From contig JAOAEI010000012.1 of the NCBI GenBank assembly GCA_026416875.1, forward strand, positions 1 to 32,311: a stretch of DNA of 32,311 nt, written 5' to 3'. The notes beneath the pieces are model-generated. The model was given only the letters and a program-made list of their open reading frames with translations, had not been told where the DNA came from and ran no database searches. The position numbers and the translations under genes are program-made. Below, piece by piece: positions 23,666 to 29,877 of the stretch. This stretch comes from Caloramator sp. (GTDB taxonomy: Bacteria > Bacillota > Clostridia > Clostridiales > Caloramatoraceae). Each line of letters starts with the position of its first letter. Positions within the stretch are counted from its first letter, which is position 1.

Positions 23666-24221
23666 TTTGTTCACCCCATCTTGTAAAGAGGCTATGCTCT
23701 ATATCAAATTGATCAAGTATCCTTCCAACCATAAAGGCAACAAGGTCGCTAATGGATCTTGGATTATTATAAAAGGCTGGAGAGGCAGGCATTATTTTAA
23801 CTCCTATTTTTGATAGCTTTAGCATATTCTCAAGATGAATAGGACTCAAGGGGGTTTCCCTTGGAACAAGGATTAATTTTCTTCCTTCTTTTATACAAAC
23901 ATCAGCAGCCCTTGTTAAAAGACTTTCTGAATATCCATTTGCAACCGCTGATAATGTCTTCATGGAACACGGAACAATAATCATTCCATCGGTTTTAAAG
24001 GAACCGCTGGCAATTGCTGCACTTAAATCCTTGTTATCATATGAGTAGCTTGCAAGCCTTCTAACATCTTCCAGATTATATCCACACTCATGTTCTAAAA
24101 CATATTCCCCCATCGTGGATACAACAAGATAGGTTTCGATGTTTAGCTCCTTTAAAACCTTCAAAAGACCTATTCCATATATTACACAGCTTCCGCCTGA
24201 AATACCAACTATAAGCCTCAT
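23658..24221 (-). CDS. ubiX: UbiX-family flavin prenyltransferase
   Basis: This 187-aa protein joins a dimethylallyl group to FMN to make the prenyl-FMN used by UbiD. Typical motifs are VGISGGSCVIYGIGLL at the N-terminus, VPCSMKTLSAVANGYSESLL in the middle, LVPRETPLSPIHLENML and the C-terminal VARILDQ-like GRILDQFDIEHSLFTRWGE. ATG 24221 is preferred over the upstream GTGs because AGAGTGG lies 5 nt upstream. It is coupled to ubiD by an 8-nt overlap. It follows the isochorismatase-like gene after a 53-nt gap containing a hairpin. Confidence 0.93.
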   Translation of the reverse strand: MRLIVGISGGSCVIYGIGLLKVLKELNIETYLVVSTMGEYVLEHECGYNLEDVRRLASYSYDNKDLSAAIASGSFKTDGMIIVPCSMKTLSAVANGYSESLLTRAADVCIKEGRKLILVPRETPLSPIHLENMLKLSKIGVKIMPASPAFYNNPRSISDLVAFMVGRILDQFDIEHSLFTRWGEQNG

Positions 24222-24253
24222 AAGCACCACTCTTTACTTAAATATTGGACAAA

Positions 24254-24273
24254 GGGGCAGATTGCCCTGCCCC
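24254..24273 (-). other. Intercistronic hairpin after the isochorismatase-like gene
   Basis: A 7-bp stem (GGGGCAG / CTGCCCC) with a 6-nt loop begins 1 nt after the stop codon and is followed by TTTGTCC. This is a weak terminator or mRNA-processing signal that could lower expression of ubiX and the genes behind it. Confidence 0.55.
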
Positions 24274-24274
24274 A

Positions 24275-24886
24275 TTATTCAACTTTATTTTCCCTATCTC
24301 CAGCTCCTGTCCATGGATCTATTCCCTTTTCCCATGCATCTATATACTCATCGATTGTCATTATCTTAGAGAAAAGGCTAAGATCCCTAAGTCCTGATTC
24401 ATGCATTTCTTGAGTCTTTGATTGAGTTCCATCTGATAAAACTATAACCTTATATGCACGGTGAATAGCATCTGATGCTGTGCTTCTTACACACACATTT
24501 GTCCAAACTCCTGTTAATACAACAGTATCTATATTTTCTTCCCTTAAGTATAGGTCAAGGTCTGTATACGCAAAGCCTGAGTGTCTTCTCTTTTGAACTA
24601 TATATTCATCTCCCTCTGGCTTTAATTCGTCGATAAAATCTGAACCCCAAGTTCCCTTAACAGCATGAACTGGTCTTACTCTAAAGTCTGCATCGTTCTT
24701 TCTGTGGGCTTCTTGGATATGAACAAGTTGAACTTCGTCCTTTCCATTTGCTCTTCTTTCTCTAACCCACTTAAAGAGCTTTTGAAGATTAGGAACTATA
24801 AGGTCTGCTCCTGGGCATCTTAAAGTTGCCTTTTCACCAACGAAATCGTTTAACATATCTATAACTAAAATTGCATGTCTTGGCAT
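24275..24886 (-). CDS. Isochorismatase-fold amidohydrolase, candidate 4-ureido-5-imidazolecarboxylate hydrolase
   Basis: This 203-aa cysteine hydrolase has a readable D10-K99-C132 triad (VIDMLNDF, IVQKRRHSGF, TGVWTNVCVRST). Relatives split ureido or carbamoyl groups: N-carbamoylsarcosine amidohydrolase, ureidoacrylate hydrolase RutB and biuret hydrolase. The long N-terminal insert and the C-terminal tail (to 203) are normal for that group. It lies between the cyclic-amide hydrolase and UbiX/UbiD, exactly where removal of the ureido group (releasing CO2 and NH3 and giving the amino-imidazolecarboxylate) would be needed. Nicotinamidase is an alternative but fits the context less well. Confidence 0.82.
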   Translation of the reverse strand: MPRHAILVIDMLNDFVGEKATLRCPGADLIVPNLQKLFKWVRERRANGKDEVQLVHIQEAHRKNDADFRVRPVHAVKGTWGSDFIDELKPEGDEYIVQKRRHSGFAYTDLDLYLREENIDTVVLTGVWTNVCVRSTASDAIHRAYKVIVLSDGTQSKTQEMHESGLRDLSLFSKIMTIDEYIDAWEKGIDPWTGAGDRENKVE

Positions 24887-24898
24887 ATTAATCCTCCT

Positions 24899-26314
24899 TT
24901 AGAATTTGATAACTCTGTCAAGCTTTTGAATGCTTTGTCTCTTTATCCACTTACCGTATCCTGGTTCTCCAACTATTCCCTTTTCTTCATCATATACAAG
25001 TTTTCCGCGAACAACAGTCTTTACAACTTTACCCTTTAATTTCATTCCGTCAAATGGAGTGTATTTATTGAGGCACTGCATCTTTTCCTTTTCAATTACC
25101 CATTCTTTGTTAAGGTCTATTATTGTAAAGTCAGCATCTGAACCTATCATTAAAGCACCCTTCTTTGGATAGAGTCCATAGTGCTTTGCTGCATTTGTTG
25201 ATAATATTTCAACTAATCTTGAAAGGGATATTCTTCCCTTGTTGTATCCTTCGCTAACTATGATTGGAACCATAGTCTCTGTTCCTGGAATTCCTGGGAA
25301 GGCAGTCCAAATTGTCATGCCTGGAGCGTCCTTTTCAGTTGGAATTTCATATGGTGCGTGGTCTGTAGCTATAAAGTCAACGCTGCCATCTTGAAGTCCC
25401 TGCCATAATTCTTCGTTGTCCTTCTTTGTTCTTATTGGAGGTGCAATCTTTACAAACTGTTTAAACTTAGTCATATGTTCTTGATAATTTAATGTAAGGT
25501 AATGAGGACAAGTTTCTGATGTAACATCAACCCCCTTCATTTTTGCTTCCTTAACAAGCTTTGCTCCTATTCCTGTTGACATGTGAACTACGTGGAATCT
25601 TGCTCCTGTTTCCTCTGCATAGCTTATGCAAAGCTGAATTGCAACCTTTTCAGCAAGTTCCATTCTTGCCTCTGCCCACGCTGGTGGATCCATTCTGCCC
25701 TCTTCTTTAAACTTTTGAACCATATAATCACAAATTGCAAAGTTTTCAGCATGAACTCCAACTGGAAGGCCTGTCTTTGCAACTTCTCTAAATATTTCAA
25801 GCATTTCAGGGTCAGTAACCCTTGGATATGATGGAACCGATGGAGTCATATAAACTTTGAAGGCTACAACACCTTCAGCAGCCTGTTCTTCTATTATTTT
25901 TAAGTTCTTATTTCTAACATCCTCTCCAGTAACTCCACCCCACATAGCATAGTCAACTATAGCTTTGTCCTTTATAGCGTTTATCTTGTTGTGAAGTTCT
26001 GCAACTCCTCTTACTGATGGAACAGAACAGCATGGCATATCGATTATAGTTGTAACACCACCAACTGCTGCACCGCTTGTTCCTGTTAAGAAGTTTTCTC
26101 TGTGGGTAAATCCAGGGTCCATGTAGTGGGTATGGGAGTCGATACATCCTGGTAAAGTTAAATGGCCTTCTGCATCGATTATGCTATCTGCCTCGATGCC
26201 TTCTAAGTTGTCAATAAAGCCTGCAATCTTTTCATCCTTAACAAGGATGTTAGTTAAAACTGTGTCGTCCCCCTTTGGAATCCTTGCATTTTTAACGATT
26301 AAATCATACCTCAT
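24899..26314 (-). CDS. Cyclic-amide hydrolase (dihydropyrimidinase/allantoinase family), candidate xanthine amidohydrolase
   Basis: This is a 471-aa amidohydrolase with the two-metal site of hydantoinases: H61 and H63 (GCIDSHTHYMDPG), K153 for carbamylation (AFKVYMTPS), H188 (VHAEN), H244 (HVVHMST) and D318 (ATDHAPY), plus the family marker ETCPHYLTL. Dihydropyrimidinase opens a six-membered cyclic ureide to a ureido acid, and opening xanthine between N1 and C6 to 4-ureido-5-imidazolecarboxylate is the same type of reaction. It is second in the run, directly before the ureido-hydrolase candidate. Allantoinase or hydantoinase activity is the main alternative. RBS GGGGGAT lies before the ATG. 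Confidence 0.85.
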   Translation of the reverse strand: MRYDLIVKNARIPKGDDTVLTNILVKDEKIAGFIDNLEGIEADSIIDAEGHLTLPGCIDSHTHYMDPGFTHRENFLTGTSGAAVGGVTTIIDMPCCSVPSVRGVAELHNKINAIKDKAIVDYAMWGGVTGEDVRNKNLKIIEEQAAEGVVAFKVYMTPSVPSYPRVTDPEMLEIFREVAKTGLPVGVHAENFAICDYMVQKFKEEGRMDPPAWAEARMELAEKVAIQLCISYAEETGARFHVVHMSTGIGAKLVKEAKMKGVDVTSETCPHYLTLNYQEHMTKFKQFVKIAPPIRTKKDNEELWQGLQDGSVDFIATDHAPYEIPTEKDAPGMTIWTAFPGIPGTETMVPIIVSEGYNKGRISLSRLVEILSTNAAKHYGLYPKKGALMIGSDADFTIIDLNKEWVIEKEKMQCLNKYTPFDGMKLKGKVVKTVVRGKLVYDEEKGIVGEPGYGKWIKRQSIQKLDRVIKF

Positions 26315-26327
26315 AATTTATCCCCCT

Positions 26328-27233
26328 TTAATCCATTAAATGATATTCGATTATTTGTTCCTTTCTAAAGTTTTCAAGGCCTAAGAAATATTCAAGGGAA
26401 TTTAAAAGATAATCAAGCTTTACTGGACCTACTATTTCTGAGCCTGTAACCTGCACACCATATCTTGCAGCCTCAGACTTTATAAAGTTATATGCCCTAT
26501 AAAGTGGAGTTAAACCGCAATCAAACATATTCATTGAAACAACAACACCGCTTCTTTCTGGGAACTTAATTCCAACCGCCCTCACAGTTGAGAAACCTCC
26601 ACTTGGTCCCCTTACTGCCTTTGCTATTTTCTTTGCAATGTCTAAATCTTCAGTTGCAAGGAATACGTTATATGCAGTTAATCCTTCATAGTCAGCACTT
26701 ACTATTGTCGCACCAGCCGTAGGATGTAGTGCTGCAGGTCCAATGTCTGGACGTCTTTCCTCTGTATGTGCAACCTTCTTTAATCCTTCGTATTGTCCTT
26801 CCCTTATATTTGATATGGATTTTCTAAATTCATTTCTTGCATTTTTCCCTGAGAAATAAACAGGAACCTTATATCTTTCATAAATTTCCTTTCCTATTTC
26901 TTCTGCAAGCTCAATAACTTCTTCAATTTTAATATTTCTAAATGGGAAAAGAGGAATTGTATCCTGGGCGCCTATCCTTGGGTGTGAACCCTGCTGTTCT
27001 TCCATATTAATAAGCTCATAAGCCTTTCCTGCCATATTAAGTAATGCTTCCTTTAAAGGCTCTGGTTCCCCTATTACTGTCACAACAGTTCTGTTAAAGT
27101 CATATTCAGGTTCGTAGCTTATAAGCTTTACACCCTCAACATTTCTTACCTTATCAACTATGGCTTCAATAACTTCCTTTCTTCTTCCTTCGCTAAAGTT
27201 TGGAACGGCTAGAACATATTTCTTTTCAGCCAA
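26328..27233 (-). CDS. Formiminotransferase paralogue, candidate formiminoglycine formiminotransferase
   Basis: This 301-aa monofunctional formiminotransferase starts at TTG 27233 with AGGGGGG 6 nt upstream. It shares VPNFSEGR, QQGSHPRIGAQD and ALHPTAGATIVSADYEGLTAYN with FtcD at 2581-3483 but is clearly diverged, for instance in DRYK-like YERYKVPVYFSGKNARNEFR. It lacks a cyclodeaminase domain. It opens the purine run, next to genes for xanthine breakdown, so formiminoglycine rather than formiminoglutamate is the likely donor to tetrahydrofolate; glycine would be the product. FchA and Fhs in the hut cluster could finish the chain. Confidence 0.85.
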   Translation of the reverse strand: MAEKKYVLAVPNFSEGRRKEVIEAIVDKVRNVEGVKLISYEPEYDFNRTVVTVIGEPEPLKEALLNMAGKAYELINMEEQQGSHPRIGAQDTIPLFPFRNIKIEEVIELAEEIGKEIYERYKVPVYFSGKNARNEFRKSISNIREGQYEGLKKVAHTEERRPDIGPAALHPTAGATIVSADYEGLTAYNVFLATEDLDIAKKIAKAVRGPSGGFSTVRAVGIKFPERSGVVVSMNMFDCGLTPLYRAYNFIKSEAARYGVQVTGSEIVGPVKLDYLLNSLEYFLGLENFRKEQIIEYHLMD

Positions 27234-27294
27234 TTTTATCCCCCCTTCAAAATACATGTTTATAAAAAGATTTCAATAAATATTTCTAAAAACC

Positions 27295-27324
27295 TTTATA
27301 GAATTTTCATAATATCCATGTCGA
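27295..27324 (-). promoter_or_regulatory. Candidate promoter of the purine/BMC run
   Basis: On the minus strand TCGACA (27319-27324), an 18-bp spacer and TATAAA (27295-27300), about 60 nt before the formiminotransferase start. The 181-bp divergent region 27234-27414 also carries TATAAT on the plus strand at 27362 and 27377 for the cyclase-family gene, but no convincing -35 there. Confidence 0.45.
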
Positions 27325-27414
27325 TTTTTACAAAATTCCCCTTGTATTTTTGTGTAATATTTATAATTGAAAGGAGTATAATTAAAATTAAATTCATTTT
27401 GGGGGGTGTTTTTA

Positions 27415-28107
27415 TTGCCGTTTAAAGTAATAGATTTATCTCAAGAAATATATCAAGGCATGTCAGTTTTCCCAATGCATCAAAAGACATTTATAATGGT
27501 TAACATGACACATGAAGAAAATATGAAACAGACAGGCAGCAAAACATTAGGCTTTTCGGCAAGAAATTTGCTTATAAGCGAACACGGCGGAACCCACTGC
27601 GACGCTGTTTGGGAATATAAACCTACAGGTGCAACAATTGAAAAGATGCCTTTAGAATATTTCTTTGGGAGTGCCGTTTGTATAGACGTATCCTTCGTTC
27701 CTGCATCAAGATACATAGAAGTTAAGGACCTTCAAATGGCAATAAAAAATTCAGGGCAGGAAATTAAAAGGGGAGATATAGTTCTTTTATATACAGGACA
27801 CTATGACAGAAACTTTGGAACTGAAAAATGGCAAACAGAATATACAGGCCTTAGCTATGATGCTGCAAAATTCCTTGCTGAACTTGGAGTTGTAAACATA
27901 GGAGTTGATGCTCCATCTATCGACCACCCTGATGATTTAGATTTTTCAGGCCACCTTGTATGTGGAGAATATAACATAACCAATACAGAAAACCTGTGTA
28001 ATCTTGATAAACTTGTTAACAAAAGATTTTTATACTTTGGTCTTCCCCTTAAAATAAGGGACGGTTCAGGATCACCAATAAGGGCAATAGCATTAATAGA
28101 GGAATAG
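27415..28107 (+). CDS. Cyclase-family metal hydrolase (kynurenine formamidase / isatin hydrolase-like)
   Basis: This 230-aa protein is of the Cyclase (PF04199-type) superfamily. The metal-binding motif HGGTHCDA is near residue 55, with FSARNLLISE before it, GDIVLLYTGHYDRN near 120 and GVDAPSIDHPDD near 160. Relatives hydrolyse N-formylkynurenine or open the lactam ring of isatin, using Mn2+ or Zn2+. It starts at TTG 27415 with GGGGGG 8 nt upstream. It is transcribed away from the purine run from a shared region, so it may act on a purine-derived intermediate. Opening 4-imidazolone to formiminoglycine is an attractive, unproven guess. It ends at a clear terminator. Confidence 0.82.
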   Translation: MPFKVIDLSQEIYQGMSVFPMHQKTFIMVNMTHEENMKQTGSKTLGFSARNLLISEHGGTHCDAVWEYKPTGATIEKMPLEYFFGSAVCIDVSFVPASRYIEVKDLQMAIKNSGQEIKRGDIVLLYTGHYDRNFGTEKWQTEYTGLSYDAAKFLAELGVVNIGVDAPSIDHPDDLDFSGHLVCGEYNITNTENLCNLDKLVNKRFLYFGLPLKIRDGSGSPIRAIALIEE

Positions 28108-28131
28108 GAAACCCAATTGGGTTTCTTTTTT
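28108..28131 (+). terminator. Intrinsic terminator of the cyclase-family gene
   Basis: A 9-bp self-complementary arm pair (GAAACCCAATTGGGTTTC) is followed by six T. It lies directly after the stop codon. Confidence 0.9.
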
Positions 28132-28163
28132 GTTGCTTTTTGTAGCAATAAGTAAATGCACCT

Positions 28164-28172
28164 CATAATGTA
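28164..28172 (+). promoter_or_regulatory. SigK-like -10 element before the spore-surface gene block
   Basis: CATAATGTA matches the late mother-cell sigma-K -10 pattern CATAnnnTA, about 40 nt upstream of the 28211 start. The -35 (expected AC) is only partly matched (GCA at 28145). Support comes mainly from the kind of genes downstream. Confidence 0.4.
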
Positions 28173-28210
28173 ATAGTAGGTTAGTAATTTTTTCAATTGG
28201 AGGGAAGATT

Positions 28211-28741
28211 ATGGGCTTAAACAAATGTTTTTGCGGTAACTACCTTGACTGGTGTTTTAAATTCCTATGTGAAGAGGAAAAGGAGGAAAACGGAAATGGT
28301 CAAGCAGCTGCTTGTGATGCTGGATATATATATAGGTTAGAAGGAAGCGATTTTGTTAATTTTAATGAAGGTTCAGCCATTGCGTTTCAAGGGGCAGTTT
28401 TAAGGGGTGGAATAGGCTTTCAAGCATCTTCGCCTACTGATATAACGATAAGCTCTCCTGGACTTTACAAGGTAACATTTTATTTAAACTGCCAGAGCCG
28501 TTCAATCGTTGGGATTCAGCTTGTTGTTAACAACACTCCTCAGCCTGTTTTACCTCAATATACCTACAAAAATAACGCTGCAAGCCAGTTTATATACGGT
28601 CAAGGCTTAATTGAAATTACTGTTCCAAATACCGTTTTAAGAATATTAGTTTTAAAGGACGTTACCCTCGATAAAACTCAGCAAAATGAACCTAAAAGCG
28701 TTAATGCATCTGTTCTTATAAAAAAGGTATGCCAAAATTAG
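28211..28741 (+). CDS. Jelly-roll (BclA C-terminal/C1q-like) protein, putative spore-surface protein
   Basis: This 176-aa protein has a Cys-containing N-terminus (CFCGNYLDWCFKFLCEEE), a low-complexity acidic linker, and from about residue 40 a beta-rich domain with ITISSPGLYKVTFYLNC and GLIEITVPNTVLRILVL. This pattern resembles the C-terminal TNF/C1q-like domain of exosporium proteins such as BclA, but there is no collagen-like GXY region. No signal peptide is seen, which is usual for spore-coat and exosporium proteins made in the mother cell. RBS GGAGGGAAG precedes the ATG. It heads a block with three small proteins. Confidence 0.6.
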   Translation: MGLNKCFCGNYLDWCFKFLCEEEKEENGNGQAAACDAGYIYRLEGSDFVNFNEGSAIAFQGAVLRGGIGFQASSPTDITISSPGLYKVTFYLNCQSRSIVGIQLVVNNTPQPVLPQYTYKNNAASQFIYGQGLIEITVPNTVLRILVLKDVTLDKTQQNEPKSVNASVLIKKVCQN

Positions 28742-28775
28742 TAGCACTAAGAAATAATGATAAGGAGGAATATGT

Positions 28776-29129
28776 ATGTCCCAAAACAGCATCCCAGAAG
28801 AAATATTGACTCAATTTGAGAGCATCGATGCCATTGCTAAAGCCGAATCAGGTATTTTAACTTGTTTAAGTAACCTTTTATATAAACCAACATCCTCTGA
28901 GAATCCTACCCCAAGCTCTCCATCTTTGCTTTACAACATTTATAAGCTTCTCACCAACGGTTCTAATGTTTTACCTTTAACTCCCGAAATTGCATCTTTA
29001 ATCAAAAAATTGCTTTTAGCTTATGCCTGCAAAGAATTTGCGATAGCTGAGATTATAAATGCCATTGCATGTAAACTTGGATTAATAAAGGGGCTAGTCC
29101 CAGAAGGTAAAGATGAATGCTGTTGTTAA
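28776..29129 (+). CDS. Small helical Cys-containing protein, paralogue 1, spore-associated candidate
   Basis: This 117-aa protein, probably all helical, has AIAKAESGILTCLSNLL near residue 20, LAYACKEFAIAEIINAIACKL near 85 and a C-terminal Cys cluster (ECCC). The AYACKExAIAxII block recurs in the next two genes. No known family is recognised. RBS AAGGAGG lies 7-8 nt before the ATG; the gap to the jelly-roll gene is 34 nt, so both are probably on one transcript. Confidence 0.65.
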   Translation: MSQNSIPEEILTQFESIDAIAKAESGILTCLSNLLYKPTSSENPTPSSPSLLYNIYKLLTNGSNVLPLTPEIASLIKKLLLAYACKEFAIAEIINAIACKLGLIKGLVPEGKDECCC

Positions 29130-29166
29130 CAAAAATAGCTAAATTTTATAAAATGGAGGGAATAAT

Positions 29167-29481
29167 ATGCCTGCAATAGAACCAAATAATATAGACCTTG
29201 AATCTATGGAAGCTATAACGGCTGCTATTGCCAATGAGCTTAAAGGGCTTGCCTGGCTATTCTGTAACGTTTTAAAACCATCCCTTGAGCAAACCTTAAC
29301 AAATCCTGATGATATAAATCAGATTAAAAAACAAATTTCTTTGTTAAAGTCAATTCTCTGCGGCTATACCGTAAAAGAAAAGGCTATTGCTGACATAATA
29401 AAAGCCGTTGCAAAAAAGGAGGCCGCTGACTTAGGAATTAGTCCTTTTGATGTATGTAAATGTTTAGAATGTAAAAAATAG
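29167..29481 (+). CDS. Small helical Cys-containing protein, paralogue 2
   Basis: This 104-aa protein has the same layout as its neighbours: an N-terminal helix with SMEAITAAIANELKGLAWLF, a middle CGYTVKEKAIADIIKAVAK block, and a C-terminal KCLECKK. The Cys positions partly differ from paralogue 1. RBS GGAGGG precedes the ATG. The gap to paralogue 1 is 37 nt. Function unknown; related to its neighbours by eye only. Confidence 0.65.
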   Translation: MPAIEPNNIDLESMEAITAAIANELKGLAWLFCNVLKPSLEQTLTNPDDINQIKKQISLLKSILCGYTVKEKAIADIIKAVAKKEAADLGISPFDVCKCLECKK

Positions 29482-29497
29482 CTGCCCTGAGGGCAGC
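29481..29497 (+). other. Intercistronic hairpin after paralogue 2
   Basis: A GCTGCCC / GGGCAGC stem of 7 bp with a 3-nt loop starts on the last base of the stop codon and has no T-run. It is the same post-stop arrangement as the hairpins at 3511, 17354 and 24254. Confidence 0.5.
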
Positions 29498-29527
29498 ATA
29501 CATAATCAATTAAAAGGAGTTATGAAT

Positions 29528-29872
29528 ATGGAAATGAACTATCCTTTTGAATCAAAGGAATTTAAAATAAAAGAATCCATAGAGAGCATTTTAAATTCAG
29601 AGGCACAGATAGCCGAATGTCTGAGCTGCCTTTTTTGCAATATTTCTAGTGAATTAAAAGATGTTTACCCCATTGAAAAGAGGGTTCTTCTTACAAAACA
29701 ATTAGTCAATGCCTATGCCTGCAAGGAAAAGGCAATGGCCGATTTAATAAAATCCTTAAGCTGCCTTTGCATAGCTTCCCACAGGCCCTGTAAAGGAAGG
29801 GTTGACATTAATAGAATTCTTTCTATTTTAATATTTTTGTTTATTCTCAAGAAGATGTGCTATTGCTGCTAA
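29528..29872 (+). CDS. Small helical Cys-containing protein, paralogue 3, with hydrophobic tail
   Basis: This 114-aa protein has ESIESILNSEAQIAECLSCLF at the N-terminus, then NAYACKEKAMADLIKSLSCLC, the block shared with paralogues 1 and 2. The C-terminus is different: a hydrophobic stretch ILSILIFLFILKKMCYCC that could anchor it in or on a membrane or coat layer. ATG 29528 is preferred to 29522 because AAGGAG is then 8 nt upstream. It ends 5 nt before the convergent pucR stop codon; no terminator is seen between them. Confidence 0.62.
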   Translation: MEMNYPFESKEFKIKESIESILNSEAQIAECLSCLFCNISSELKDVYPIEKRVLLTKQLVNAYACKEKAMADLIKSLSCLCIASHRPCKGRVDINRILSILIFLFILKKMCYCC

Positions 29873-29877
29873 ATCTT

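Noticed and set aside
20550-24221. Ethanolamine, propanediol or choline microcompartment
   Set aside because: None of their signature enzymes (ammonia lyase, diol dehydratase, glycyl-radical lyase, aldehyde dehydrogenase) is encoded here.
22361-24221. UbiD/UbiX as ubiquinone biosynthesis genes
   Set aside because: No other ubi genes, an anaerobic clostridial setting and a purine-catabolic neighbourhood make a quinone role unlikely.
27234-27414. Purine riboswitch before the purine run
   Set aside because: The leader is only about 50-60 nt and shows none of the conserved purine-aptamer loops.
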